Assembly (NCBI GenBank): GCA_015063135.1
Contig: SUTA01000008.1
Span: 1-64,000, forward strand
Length of the DNA stretch: 64,000 bases
Direction of reading: 5' to 3'
From: Thermoplasmata archaeon
Lineage (GTDB): Archaea; Thermoplasmatota; Thermoplasmata; Methanomassiliicoccales; Methanomethylophilaceae
Under the pieces are notes generated by a model. The model made no database searches. It was not told the origin of the DNA and saw nothing but the letters and a program-made list of their open reading frames with translations. Made by a program: the position numbers and the translations under genes. Each line of letters begins with the position of its first letter. Within the stretch, counting starts at the first letter, position 1. Below, piece after piece: positions 16,705 to 26,147 of this stretch.

Positions 16705-17942
16705 ATCACCTTGGGAATCGTAACGCTTCCGTCCATGAGGACGATGACCCTCGCGTCGGGCTTCTCCCTGAAGGCCTCCGCGACGGCGTCAGCCACGCTG
16801 GGGAACGGCCTGATGTTGGCGTCCTCCAGGAGCTTGGGGTCCAGGTCGGTGACCGCCCAGATGGATGCCCATGTGGCGATCTCGGCCATCTTGGCCGCCT
16901 TGTGGTACCCGAGCTTGTACTCGGCCTTGAGGTTCTCCAGGACCTTCTGGGGGTCCTTGGAGGTGGAGAGCTGCTGCAGGAACGTGGCGTGTCCGATGCC
17001 CTCCCTGCACTTGGAGACCATTATGATCTTCCCGCCCTCCTTGAGAGCCCACTTCCCGTTGTCCAGCGCCTTCTGCGACTGATACAGGTCGACGTCCATG
17101 GGGTAGGGGGCGACGGAGATGACGACATCCGCCTTCTCCGGGATCGGGACGGAGAAGACCTCGTTGGCCCAGACGACCGCCTGGTCGAAGGCGGGGTTCA
17201 GGGCTCCGGATGCGGTCCTGTAGATGTTCTGATGGCGGTCCAGCACCATCTGGATGGAGAAGATCTGCTTCCCCTTGACCACGGCCAGGGCGTCCATCAT
17301 GTCCTCGTGCACGGGGTTGCCCTCCAGCACGAGGGACTGCGCCTCCTTGCTCATGGCCAGCTTGTGGTTCGCCTCGACGGTCTTGAAGGAGGCGACTCCG
17401 GGCAGGAAGCTCTTCCTGCCGCCGGTGTACCCAGCGAAGTAGTGGGGCTCCACGGATGTGATTATGACGAGCCTGTCCGCGTCCACGGCGATCTTGTTGA
17501 CCTCCATGGGGGTGCCGTTCTTGGAGGTCCCGAGGAACACGCACTCGGACTCCTTGGCGTTGTGGCAGATGATGCGGTCCTTCAGCTCGGCGTAGTGGGA
17601 CCCGAAGACGAAGTCGTACTCCTCCTGGGTCATGTCCCTGTGGGTGCCGGTGGCGATGAGGTACCTGGCCTTCCTGAGGTCCATCCTCTTCGAGAGGGCG
17701 TCCAGGACCTTGGCGGTGGGCGTCGGGCGGGTCCCGTCGTTGACGATGAACACGATGTCCTTCCCTCCCTCGAGGAACGCCTCCAGGGATTCGTACCCTA
17801 TGGGGTTGTCGATGGACTCCCCGATGACCTCGTCGGGGTTCCCGCACTCCACGTCCTTGGGGTAGAAGGTGCCGATGTAGTTCGCATCGGGGATGTCGAC
17901 CTTCTGGACCCCGTCCTTTCCGTACTTCACGTCGATGATCAT
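16701..17942 (-). CDS. larA: LarA-type nickel-pincer racemase (lactate racemase family)
   Basis: 413 aa. The DGTRPTP loop (near 69-75), TGTHRDMT (near 98-105) and EPHYFAGYTGGRKSFLPG (near 173-190) carry the His and Lys residues that in LarA bind the nickel pincer nucleotide and act in catalysis. The substrate could be lactate or another 2-hydroxyacid. Co-transcribed with the hdrD-like and folP genes. Its promoter carries a perfect palindrome over the TATA box. No larB/C/E maturation genes are in the window. Confidence 0.85.
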   Translation of the reverse strand: MIIDVKYGKDGVQKVDIPDANYIGTFYPKDVECGNPDEVIGESIDNPIGYESLEAFLEGGKDIVFIVNDGTRPTPTAKVLDALSKRMDLRKARYLIATGTHRDMTQEEYDFVFGSHYAELKDRIICHNAKESECVFLGTSKNGTPMEVNKIAVDADRLVIITSVEPHYFAGYTGGRKSFLPGVASFKTVEANHKLAMSKEAQSLVLEGNPVHEDMMDALAVVKGKQIFSIQMVLDRHQNIYRTASGALNPAFDQAVVWANEVFSVPIPEKADVVISVAPYPMDVDLYQSQKALDNGKWALKEGGKIIMVSKCREGIGHATFLQQLSTSKDPQKVLENLKAEYKLGYHKAAKMAEIATWASIWAVTDLDPKLLEDANIRPFPSVADAVAEAFREKPDARVIVLMDGSVTIPKVM

Positions 17943-17971
17943 TTGGACCGACCAGAAGGGCCGATTGATTG

Positions 17972-17988
17972 GCGCTATTTAATAGCGC
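17972..17988 (-). promoter_or_regulatory. palindromic operator over the larA TATA box
   Basis: GCGCTATT-T-AATAGCGC is a perfect 17-bp palindrome whose centre is the AT-rich TATA-like element about 38 nt upstream of larA. A regulator bound here would block TBP. The other strand faces the gene at 18095. Confidence 0.5.
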
Positions 17989-18094
17989 GCGTGATGCATG
18001 CGCGTACGGGCAGCTCGGTCCCGCCCGGGATAATGTTATATTAGCTCCCACTCATCCCGAACCGGCAGCGCCAGGCGCTGCTGGGGTCGTTCGA

Positions 18095-19099
18095 ATGAAG
18101 GCAGGGGAACTGTATCCGGTGATCGCCGCAATAACGGTGCTGGCACTGGTACTCGGCGGGGAGGCTCTCATGGTAATGGCCTCCCACGACGACTTCTCAT
18201 CCTCCGCCGAAGAGAAGGACGGCGCCGTCGAGTATTCCATCGGGTCCTCCCTCTCCCACGAGTACTGCGTGGCGTCCCTGGACGAGACCATGGGCGACCT
18301 GCAGTCCATGTCGGTCTACTACGACCCATCCTACAAATCGTTCGCAGAGAACGGCGCCGCCTCCATCGGCGGGAGGGCCCTGGACGAGGAGTACTACGTC
18401 CAGCAGATGCCCGCCACGCTCAAGATGCGCGGCGTGGACATGTGCCAGACCGTCGACGCTCGGGAGCTCGAGGGCATCGCATCGTCCCCCGGCGCCGGCT
18501 CCGCTGTCATCATCCTCTCTGGCTCGCTGCCGGACACTGTCTACGACGGCACTTCCGATTCGCTCATCCTCTCTTGGATATCCTCCGGCGGCCGCCTCTA
18601 CTGGGTCGGCGGCCCGCTGGGATCCTACATCGCCCACCCCGAAGGCCTCGAGGAGGTCGACAACGGCGCCTCGCTGTTCCTGGGCTCCGAGTGCATAGGG
18701 CCGGAGGGCATCAACGCGTACACCGAGGTCGACAACGGCTACCGGGACGCGCTGAAGCTCCAGAACAACCATCTGGGCTGGGCCGTCGACTCCTCCCTGC
18801 TCCCCGAGGGCACCGCATCGCTCTCCATGGGGTACTGCGAGGGGTCCCTCTCCACGATCACCCTGGTGGCCCACGGGGAGGGCGCCGTATGCGTCATAGC
18901 CGGGGACTACACCATCCGCCAGCGCATGGACATGGCCCAGGTCGTCGCCGCGTGCATAGGGCCGGAGACGGTCCTCGTGGATTGCGAGGAGGGCAAGGTC
19001 AAGGGCACATCCACCGGCAAAGTCGCGCCCGGGGATTCCGTGTACATAACGCTCGGCGGGTTCTATCCCATGTACTGCGAGAGGCACGGGGTGGCCCGA
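18095..19099 (+). CDS. secreted/membrane-anchored protein of unknown function; CGA followed by TGA
   Basis: 334 aa. One N-terminal hydrophobic helix (about 7-30) is followed by a long extracytoplasmic domain rich in Gly, Ser and Asp (SGGRLYWVGGPLGS near 174). The fold looks alpha/beta with no catalytic motif I recognise. It may be a partner of the downstream membrane glycosyltransferase-like protein. The frame ends GCC CGA TGA. CGA (19097-19099) shares its A with ATG of the next gene, mirroring the usual TGATG overlap. A hairpin CAGCGC-CAG-GCGCTG lies in the leader (18066-18080). Confidence 0.75.
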
Positions 19100-20451
19100 T
19101 GATGAACATCTTCGACGACCAGAGGTTCCTGTGCAAGGGCATGATCCTCGTGATAGTCGTCGGGATAGCGATGAGGCTCTTCCTGGGCTGGATCCTGGAG
19201 TACAACAACGACATCACCGCATGGACCACGACCATGGCCAACCTCCAGGCCGGCGGGGGACTCTACTCCATGGCCGGTTACTACTACACCCCAGTCTGGG
19301 GCTACATGCTGGGCTCGTTCGGCGAGTTCCTGGGCCTCATCGGCGTCGACACCTGGGCCCAGGTGTTCACCGAGCTCCTGTACACGGAGGACCTCACCGA
19401 TGAGGCGGCCGTCACCACCGTCGGATTCAACATGGCGCTCACGATCTTCTACCTGGTCGGCGACATCCTGGGGGCCTTCGCGGTGTACTGGCTCGTCAAG
19501 CGCGTGACCGGGGACGTGCGCAGGGCGAAGATCGGATTCGCCATCTACTTCCTGGCCATCCACCTCGCCATGGTCGGCGCGGTATGGGGCCAGTTCGACA
19601 CTTTCTCGGCGCTCATGGCCATCCTATGCATCTGCCTGCTCGTTAGGGGCAACCACTTCCTCGCGGGCATGATGTTCTCCGCTGCATGCCTCCTGAAGGT
19701 GTTCCCGGCGGCGCTGATCCTGGTGCTTATCATCTACATCTACCGCAAGGGCGGGGACCAATGGGTGCGCCAGCTCCTCATGTCCATCGCCGGCGCGGCC
19801 ATCATGGCCGGCATGCTCATGCTGCCCCTGATCATGGACGGGAACGTGATGGACAGTATGACGTTCCTCACCGCCCGCGCGGAGGGGGGCTCCGGGGACA
19901 TGAGCGACCTGATCCTGAAGTACAGCATGCTCACGATTTACCCCATCCTTGGTGTGTTCGAGCTCATCCTCGCCTGGTACTACCTGAAGAGGTACAGGTG
20001 CGAGGACGAGGACAAGGGGCTGCTGTGGTTCTCCCTCCTGGCGATGCTGGTGCTGTTCCTCTATCCCAGCACCCCTCAGTACATCCTGCTGCTCCTGCCG
20101 TTCGTAGTCGTGGGCATGATAGTGTTCGACATGCAGAAGGCAATGGCGAAGCCTTTCATCCTGATGGTCGTCGGCAACGTCATCCTGATGCTCACCTGCC
20201 TGAGCATGACCACGGTCACCAACGTGTTCTACATGGGCATGATCTCCTTCGAGGACTGGCAGGCGCTGGACGAATTCGTCCGCGAGTCGATGATCTTCGG
20301 CTTCAGCATCAGCCGCGTGCTCTCAGTCGTCGGGAGCGCGATCCAGACCGCAGGAGTGGCGTGGATGACCCTCGTAGCCCTGGACAGTATGGGGACTTTC
20401 GAATGGGTACGCGAGAGGAGGCAGCGCAAGGCCGCAGCGCAGCAGGATTGA
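19099..20451 (+). CDS. polytopic membrane protein, GT-C glycosyltransferase-like
   Basis: About 450 aa with at least ten hydrophobic helices. An acidic loop after the first helix (NNDITAWTTT) and the aromatic segment YYYTPVWGYMLG resemble GT-C mannosyltransferases that use lipid-linked sugars. AVWGQFDTFSALMA (near 164-177) and YPSTPQYILLLLPF (near 317-330) are typical of GT87-like families. Probable role in cell-surface glycosylation, inferred. ATG 19099 overlaps the preceding gene's CGA/TGA. Ends in TGA. Confidence 0.7.
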   Translation: MMNIFDDQRFLCKGMILVIVVGIAMRLFLGWILEYNNDITAWTTTMANLQAGGGLYSMAGYYYTPVWGYMLGSFGEFLGLIGVDTWAQVFTELLYTEDLTDEAAVTTVGFNMALTIFYLVGDILGAFAVYWLVKRVTGDVRRAKIGFAIYFLAIHLAMVGAVWGQFDTFSALMAILCICLLVRGNHFLAGMMFSAACLLKVFPAALILVLIIYIYRKGGDQWVRQLLMSIAGAAIMAGMLMLPLIMDGNVMDSMTFLTARAEGGSGDMSDLILKYSMLTIYPILGVFELILAWYYLKRYRCEDEDKGLLWFSLLAMLVLFLYPSTPQYILLLLPFVVVGMIVFDMQKAMAKPFILMVVGNVILMLTCLSMTTVTNVFYMGMISFEDWQALDEFVRESMIFGFSISRVLSVVGSAIQTAGVAWMTLVALDSMGTFEWVRERRQRKAAAQQD

Positions 20452-20488
20452 CAACGTTTTCATACCCTGCCATCCCTCCATTGACGCG

Positions 20489-21142
20489 ATGAGCAACGCT
20501 TGGGACTGGAAGCAGGTCGATGACAGGGCGTACTGGATGGACCCCTCCGATGAATCCTACTTCTATGCCGAGAAATGGAAGAGGGAGGGCAGGAGGCGCG
20601 TCCTGGACCTCGGATGCGGCCTCGGCAGGCACTCCCTTCTGTTCTCCAGATATGGATTCGACGTCACCGCCATCGATTCGTCGGAGGATGCGGTGGAGCA
20701 CCTCAAGATGATATCCGATGGGAAGGGCCTCGGCATCAGGTGCGATGTCGGGGACATGCACGACCTGCCCTACGCCGACGGCTCCTTCGACTGCGTCTTC
20801 GCCTACCTGAGCGTGAGCCACACTGACTCCGAGGGCATCGAGAGGATAATGTCCGGAATCCGGCGCGTCCTGGTGCCCGGAGGGGCGCTCTTCTTCACCC
20901 TGTGCTCCAAGGACACCTGGTCGTTCACCGATGGGGGCTACCCGCGCAGGGATGCCAACACCGTCGTCAAGACCGAGGGCGCTGAAGCCGGGATCCCGCA
21001 CTTCTACGTGGACCAGAAGGACATCGAGGGGCTGCTGCCTGGATTCCGCCTGGTGCGCGTGCGCCATGTCGACGACTGCTTCTTCCAGGGCAAGTGGAGG
21101 AACAGCAAGCACTACTTCATCGAGGCCGAGAAGCTGCAGCGA
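20489..21142 (+). CDS. class I SAM-dependent methyltransferase (ends at CGA)
   Basis: 217 aa read to CGA (21140-21142). The SAM-binding motif VLDLGCGLGRHS lies near residues 37-48, motif II TAIDSSEDAV near 58-67, and LVPGGALFFTL near 129-139. The C-terminal WRNSKHYFIEAEK resembles the usual last strand of these enzymes. The literal frame has no stop for 327 more codons and would run antisense through the whole convergent nucleoside phosphorylase. Substrate unknown. Confidence 0.85.
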
Positions 21143-21188
21143 CTGACCGAACAGACACTGCGTGCCGGCCTGGACGGCAAAAACTGGA

Positions 21189-21223
21189 TGGCACCCCCTG
21201 GCGTTGCCGCCGAGGGGATGCCA
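21189..21223. terminator. bidirectional hairpin between methyltransferase and PNP genes
   Basis: TGGCA-CCCCCT at 21189-21199 pairs with AGGGGA-TGCCA at 21213-21223 (about ten pairs with one mismatch). It lies in the spacer created when both convergent genes end at their CGA codons (21143-21238). Its presence between the genes argues that both must stop before it. Confidence 0.55.
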
Positions 21224-21238
21224 AGTTCGGAAGCGTTT

Positions 21239-22183
21239 TCGGAAGTCGGCCATGTTGTAACGGCTCAGGACCTCTTCCAAGATCATGGCGAGCTTCCCGC
21301 TCATCTTCTTGGTCATCTCCTGCACCTCCTCATGAGAGGGGGAGACGTCGGTCATGCCGGTAGCCATGTCCGTCAGGCAGCTGATGCCTGCGATGGTCAT
21401 GCCCATGTGCTGGGCCGCTATGGCCTCGATGGCCGTGCTCATTCCGACGGCATCCGCGCCCATGATCCTGAACATGTTGGTCTCGGCGGCGCTCTCGTAC
21501 TGGGGCCCCGAGTATTGCACGTACACGCCTTCGGCCATCTCGATGTCGTGGTCTTCGGCCGCTTCCTTGATGGCCTGGGTCAGCTCCTTGTTGTAGACGT
21601 CCTTCATCCCGAAGAACCTGTCACCCAGCTGTGGTATGTTCTTGCCCACCAGGGGCGATTCCACCAGGCTTATCTGGTCGGTTATCAACATGAACGTCCC
21701 GGGCTCGTTCTCGTATCTGAGGGAGCCGGCGGCGTTGGTGAGGATGAGCGTGTCGGCTCCGAGCTGGTGCATGACCCTGATGGGAAGGACGACGTCCTTG
21801 ACGTCGTACCCCTCGTAATAGTGGACCCTGCCCTGCATGATGACCACTTCCGTTCCGCCCAGCTTACCGAAGACGAAATTGCCCGTATGTCCGGCTACGG
21901 TGGATGTGGGGAACCCGTCGATCTTGCTGTACGGGACGATGGTCTCGACCTCTACATGATCCACAACAGTCGACAGGCCGCTGCCGAGAACGATGGCCAC
22001 ATCGGGCACCATGTCCGTGAACTCCCTGACCTGATAGGCGCAGTGGACGACGCGCTCGTACTCGTCCATATCGTCATCCTGCTCCGAGTCATGGGACTGG
22101 GCGAGATACACGCAACAGAATAACGAGGCGACCGCTACCGCCACTGCGATGATAGCGATGACCCTGTCTGTTGAAATTGCCAT
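21239..22183 (-). CDS. purine nucleoside phosphorylase with N-terminal membrane anchor (ends at CGA)
   Basis: The catalytic domain matches the trimeric PNP/MTAP family: VLGSGLS near 65-71, AGHTGNF near 96-102, RVHYYEGY near 119-126, LTNAAGSL near 149-156, and SGPQYES with EMAE nearby. Unusually, a hydrophobic helix (about residues 8-28) precedes it, then an acidic linker. A TATA-like ATTATATG about 25 nt before ATG 22183 supports this long form, although ATG 22069 would give a soluble enzyme. CGA (21241-21239) gives 314 aa; the literal frame runs to 20309. Confidence 0.85.
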
Positions 22184-22281
22184 GAGTGCGGATAATGCGT
22201 TTGGACATATAATCCGATGTCGATTTCAATCAGATGGACCGTCGCTGCATCCCGGAAGTGGTCTGGACAGGAAAAGTTGAG

Positions 22282-22354
22282 TGCTCCAGACGGGATTCGA
22301 ACCCGTGTGTCAGCCTCGAAAGGGCTGAATGATTGGCCGCTACACTACTGGAGC
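22282..22354 (-). tRNA. tRNA-Glu (anticodon UUC)
   Basis: The acceptor GCUCCAG pairs with CUGGAGC. The anticodon stem CAGCC/GGCUG holds the loop CUUUCGA with UUC, and the T arm is ACGGG-UUCGAAU-CCCGU. CCA is not encoded. The upstream TATA region is a perfect palindrome (ATGTTT-AA-AAACAT, about 22379-22392). This tRNA is also the substrate of the HemA pathway encoded nearby. Confidence 0.95.
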
Positions 22355-22483
22355 AATATGTACAGACCCAATGCCACCATGTTTAAAAACATTGGCTTTG
22401 AACAATCGCAGCGGGCAATTCTGAGGTCATGGATAATCGGTTACTGCAGTATTTTTTTATCTCTCCGACAAGGTCCATCCTGC

Positions 22484-23158
22484 ATGAAAGCAATAGTCAT
22501 CAACGGGAGCCCCCGCAAGAAATGGAACACGGCGCAGGCCATCGACAAGGCGGCGGAAGGACTCAGGGACAACGGGTTCGAGGTCGAGAGGATAGACCTC
22601 TACGATTATGCTTACAAAGGATGCACCAGCTGTTTCGCGTGCAAGCTGAAGGACGCGAAGACCGACGGCGTTTGCGCCATGAAGGACGACCTGCGCCCCG
22701 TGCTGGAGAAGCTCAGGGGAGCTGATGCGGTGATACTCGGATCGCCCGTGTACTTCAGCCAGCCGCTGGGCCAGGTCAGGTCCTTCGTCGAGAGATGGCT
22801 GTTCCCGATATACTCGTACCATTACGAGGACGGCAAGCCCAGGGTATGCAGGGACAAGGTCATACCCTGCGGGATGATCTACACGATGAATCTGCCGGAG
22901 GACATGTATCAGAGCTGGGGGTACAAGGATGCTCTGAGGCACACCTCCGAGTCGATGGACCTGATCATGGGATACTGCGAGACCCTGAACATATTCAACA
23001 CGTACCAGTTCAGGGACTACTCCAGATACGACATAACGCTGTTCAACGAGGAGGACAAGAGGGCGTATCGCGATTCCCATTTCGAGACGGACCTCAAGAA
23101 CGCGTACGACCTCGGGTGCAGGATCGCAGAGAAGGCGAAATCCATCGGAAAAGCGTGA
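22484..23158 (+). CDS. NADPH-dependent FMN reductase-like flavoprotein
   Basis: 224 aa, flavodoxin fold. The N-terminal INGSPRKKWNTA (near 5-16) is the FMN phosphate loop. CTSCFACK (near 47-54) resembles the compact Cys motif of iron-sulfur flavoproteins. GSPVYFSQPLGQ (near 86-97) is the flavin ring loop. Likely a redox enzyme using a quinone, metal or aromatic acceptor; the substrate is unknown. A TTTTTTTAT tract about 30 nt upstream may be its TATA box. Ends in TGA. Confidence 0.85.
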   Translation: MKAIVINGSPRKKWNTAQAIDKAAEGLRDNGFEVERIDLYDYAYKGCTSCFACKLKDAKTDGVCAMKDDLRPVLEKLRGADAVILGSPVYFSQPLGQVRSFVERWLFPIYSYHYEDGKPRVCRDKVIPCGMIYTMNLPEDMYQSWGYKDALRHTSESMDLIMGYCETLNIFNTYQFRDYSRYDITLFNEEDKRAYRDSHFETDLKNAYDLGCRIAEKAKSIGKA

Positions 23159-23238
23159 GACCCTGCGTTCCCGCTGGACTTCCGGATTAACATCGCTAAC
23201 ATGCGAATATTGATTTCGGCGCATGCCTATTCCGGGCT

Positions 23239-23796
23239 ATGGACCTAGAGCAGTTCAACTCCCGCATCAGGGCCGACAACCGCGTCAGAGCCGGCTCCGA
23301 CCTCCATGAGTTCATGATGAAGGCCGCGGAGGATGCGAAGAAGGAGATAGTCCGCATGACCCGCATCTACTATCCCCCGAGCGGCATCAGAAGGGCCGTC
23401 TCGAGGATAATCGGGAAGAAGATAGACGAGTCCGTGACGATATTCACGCCATTCTACACCGATTTCGGGCTGAATCTGGATCTGGGCAGGGATGTCTTCA
23501 TCAATTCCGGCTGCTGCTTCCAGGACCAGGGCGGCATCACCATCGGCGATGGGACCCTGATAGGGCACCAGGTGGTGGTGGCCACCATCAACCACGACCC
23601 CGACAAACGCGCCGACATGATCCTGGAGCCCGTGGTCATCGGGAAGAACGTCTGGATCGGCTCCCATGCCACGATCCTCCCCGGCGTAACCATAGGCGAC
23701 GGCGCGATAATCGCCGCCGGCGCGGTAGTCAACAAGGATGTGGAAGAGAGGACCATGGTCGGCGGGGTACCCGCCAGGTTCATCAAGAAAGTCTGA
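23239..23796 (+). CDS. maltose/galactoside O-acetyltransferase-like hexapeptide-repeat protein
   Basis: 185 aa. The N-terminal helix is followed by left-handed beta-helix repeats. [32 protein letters not shown] contains the catalytic His region typical of the Maa/LacA/NodL group (near 90-121). [17 protein letters not shown] closes the repeats. It transfers acetyl from acetyl-CoA to a sugar or similar acceptor. Its TGA end overlaps the hemD end by 14 nt. Confidence 0.85.
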   Translation: MDLEQFNSRIRADNRVRAGSDLHEFMMKAAEDAKKEIVRMTRIYYPPSGIRRAVSRIIGKKIDESVTIFTPFYTDFGLNLDLGRDVFINSGCCFQDQGGITIGDGTLIGHQVVVATINHDPDKRADMILEPVVIGKNVWIGSHATILPGVTIGDGAIIAAGAVVNKDVEERTMVGGVPARFIKKV

Positions 23797-24532
23797 TCGC
23801 TTCCAGGAGGTCCCTGAAGGTCGCCTGCTCCGGGACCAAGTCCGCGGGGCGCCCCAGTTTGACAAGTGCCTCTGCGGTGGGGCGGCCGATGGCGGCCACC
23901 TTGACGTTACTCGACATGATCGAGGAATCCCCGAAGCGCTCCTCGACATGCTTGAAGAAGGTCCTCGCCGACATGGGGGAGGTGAACGCCATCCAGTCCA
24001 TCCTTTTCTCGGAGATGGCGTCCATCATGGCCTCGAGCTCGGGCGTCAGCCCGGCATCCACCAGCTTGTAGACGGCGACGTCTACCAGCTCCGCGCCTGC
24101 CTCCGGGATCCCCTTTGTGAGGACGTCCGTCCCGCTGTCGGAGCGGACCATGACGACCCTCCTGCCAGCTATCGACCCGCCGAGCATCTCCATGATGCCG
24201 TACGAAGAGAACTCCTCGGGCATCCCGGACACCTTCAGACCGTATGATTCGAGGCGGTCGCCGGTGGCTGACCCTATGGCGAGGACGGTGGCCCCGGAGA
24301 AGATCTCCGGGAACCTCTCGCCGTAGCGCTCGCGGCAGATGTCGGCGGCAGTGGTGGATCCGAAGATCGCGACAGATCCAGGCAGAGCGGATTCCATCCT
24401 GGAGAACTCGGAATCGTCGCCCATGCGAATGCTCATGGAGGGGGCGGCCATTACGGTGAAGCCCATGGCCTCCGCCTCCCTGACGGCCGCCTCCAGCTTG
24501 GGCAGCGGCCTGGTGAACCCGAGGACCGTCAT
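23783..24532 (-). CDS. hemD: uroporphyrinogen-III synthase
   Basis: Closes hydroxymethylbilane with inversion of ring D. 249 aa, the weakly conserved two-lobed HemD fold. [19 protein letters not shown] near the start and [15 protein letters not shown] (near 172-186) are the recognisable parts. It is the last gene of the tetrapyrrole cluster and overlaps cobA by 4 nt. Ends in TGA. Confidence 0.85.
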   Translation of the reverse strand: MTVLGFTRPLPKLEAAVREAEAMGFTVMAAPSMSIRMGDDSEFSRMESALPGSVAIFGSTTAADICRERYGERFPEIFSGATVLAIGSATGDRLESYGLKVSGMPEEFSSYGIMEMLGGSIAGRRVVMVRSDSGTDVLTKGIPEAGAELVDVAVYKLVDAGLTPELEAMMDAISEKRMDWMAFTSPMSARTFFKHVEERFGDSSIMSSNVKVAAIGRPTAEALVKLGRPADLVPEQATFRDLLEAIRLS

Positions 24533-25272
24533 GCCAGGTCACCGAGGACCTCGCGGAGCTTCGCGACGGTCCCCACGACCATGATCCCGGGGGCCTCCAG
24601 CTTCTCCTCCTCGATGGTCTGAGCGAGCTTGGAGACGACGGTGAGGGCGACCCTCTGGTCGGGCGTGGATCCCTTGGAGATGATGGCCGCGGGCATGTCC
24701 GGGGACATGCCGCCGTCGATCAGGTCCTTGGAGATGGCTGCGGCATTGCCTAGGCCCATCAGGATGACGAGGGTCCCGTGGCCTCCGACCAGCTTGGTCC
24801 AGTCGACCCTGTCGGCCTCGCGGTCGGCCTTCTCGTGACCGGTGATGAACGTGACGAGGGAGGTGTGGTCCCTGTGGGTGACCGGGATGCCCGCTAGCTC
24901 TGGCACTGATATGGACGAGGACACACCGGGGACGACATGCACCTCCGCTCCAGCTTTCCTGAGCTCCTCGGCCTCCTCGGCGCCCCTGCCGAACAGGAAC
25001 GGATCTCCGCCCTTGAGCCTCACGACGACCTTCCCTTCCTTGGCGTACTTCACCAGGAGGTCGTTGGTCTCCCACTGCTTGAGGTGGTGGTCCCTGCTGC
25101 GCTTCCCTGCGTCTATCAGCTCGGCCCCTTCCTTGCACTGCTTCAGGAGCTCCGGGTTGGCCAGGGCGTCATACATGACGACGTCCGCCTGCCTCAGAAG
25201 CTCCATTCCCTTGATCGTCATGAGCCCGGGGTCCCCGGGGCCCGCTCCTACCAGATATACCTTGCCGGTCAT
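24529..25272 (-). CDS. cobA: uroporphyrinogen-III C-methyltransferase
   Basis: Methylates uroporphyrinogen III twice to precorrin-2, the branch toward siroheme, cobalamin and coenzyme F430. 247 aa. VYLVGAGPGDPGLMTIKG at the N-terminus is the family signature. RLKGGDPFLFGRGAEEAEEL (near 84-103) and PVTHRDHTS (near 131-139) are also present. Overlaps its neighbours by 4 nt on each side. Ends in TGA. Confidence 0.95.
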   Translation of the reverse strand: MTGKVYLVGAGPGDPGLMTIKGMELLRQADVVMYDALANPELLKQCKEGAELIDAGKRSRDHHLKQWETNDLLVKYAKEGKVVVRLKGGDPFLFGRGAEEAEELRKAGAEVHVVPGVSSSISVPELAGIPVTHRDHTSLVTFITGHEKADREADRVDWTKLVGGHGTLVILMGLGNAAAISKDLIDGGMSPDMPAAIISKGSTPDQRVALTVVSKLAQTIEEEKLEAPGIMVVGTVAKLREVLGDLA

Positions 25273-26147
25273 GCTATCGTCTCCGTCTTCCCGATGAGGT
25301 AGTCAGCAATGGCGGACGCCTCCTCCTGGGTGTAGCCCACGGGCAGCCTGACGTCGACCCTCCTGGGCTCCGGCGTGTAGTCGAAGCTCACAGCGTGGAT
25401 GGAGATGTCGTTGCCCACGGTAACCGCGTTTATGCCCACCGGCGCGGAGCATCCCGCGCCCATGAGCCTCATGATGTCCCTCTCCGCCTCGACGGCGATC
25501 CTTGAGGGCATGTGATCGAGTTTCCTGAGTATCTCCCCGTTGGCATCGTCGTCGGACCTGCACTCGACGGCGATTGTGCCCTGTGCGGGCGCGGGGATGA
25601 AGACCTTCCTGTCCAGCTTGTACATGGGCCTGTCGATGCCCATGCGGTCCAATCCGGCCTTGGCCAGGAGGATGGCGTCGTACTTCCCCGCGTCCAGCTT
25701 GTCCATCCTAGTGTGTATGTTGCCCCTGAGGGGGACGATCTCCAGGTCCGGGCGGGCCTCCTTCAGCAGGCGCTCCCTCCTTATCGAGGACGTGCCGACC
25801 CTCGCGCCCTCGGGCAGCTCCTCCAGAGGACACGGAAGGATGACGTCCTCCACGGCATCCCTCTCGAAGACCGCCGGGATCGTGAGCCTGGGGTCCATCT
25901 TGGTGGGGATGTCCTTGAGCGAGTTCACGGATGCATCTATAGCCCCGCGGATCATCGCGTCGTCCAGCTCCCTGACGAAGGCGCCGACATTGGACATCTG
26001 ACTCAGCGGCGACGTGAGGTCTATGTCCCCCAGCGCCTTCATGCCGACGACCTCCACCTCCACATCGGGGCGGATGGCCCTCAGCTTCTCCCTGAATATG
26101 TCCGTCTGGCGCATGGCCAGGGCGCTCTCGCGGGTGCCGACCTTCAC
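25269..26147 (-). CDS. hemC: hydroxymethylbilane synthase (porphobilinogen deaminase)
   Basis: Polymerises four porphobilinogens. 292 aa. VGTRESALAMRQT at the N-terminus, the NSLKDIPT loop (near 78-85), RRERLLKEARPDLEIVPLRGN (near 125-145) and GAGCSAPVG with the cofactor-attachment Cys (near 226) are visible. The start is GTG at 26147, overlapping the hemL stop (CAGTGAAG). Ends in TGA. Confidence 0.94.
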   Translation of the reverse strand: MKVGTRESALAMRQTDIFREKLRAIRPDVEVEVVGMKALGDIDLTSPLSQMSNVGAFVRELDDAMIRGAIDASVNSLKDIPTKMDPRLTIPAVFERDAVEDVILPCPLEELPEGARVGTSSIRRERLLKEARPDLEIVPLRGNIHTRMDKLDAGKYDAILLAKAGLDRMGIDRPMYKLDRKVFIPAPAQGTIAVECRSDDDANGEILRKLDHMPSRIAVEAERDIMRLMGAGCSAPVGINAVTVGNDISIHAVSFDYTPEPRRVDVRLPVGYTQEEASAIADYLIGKTETIA

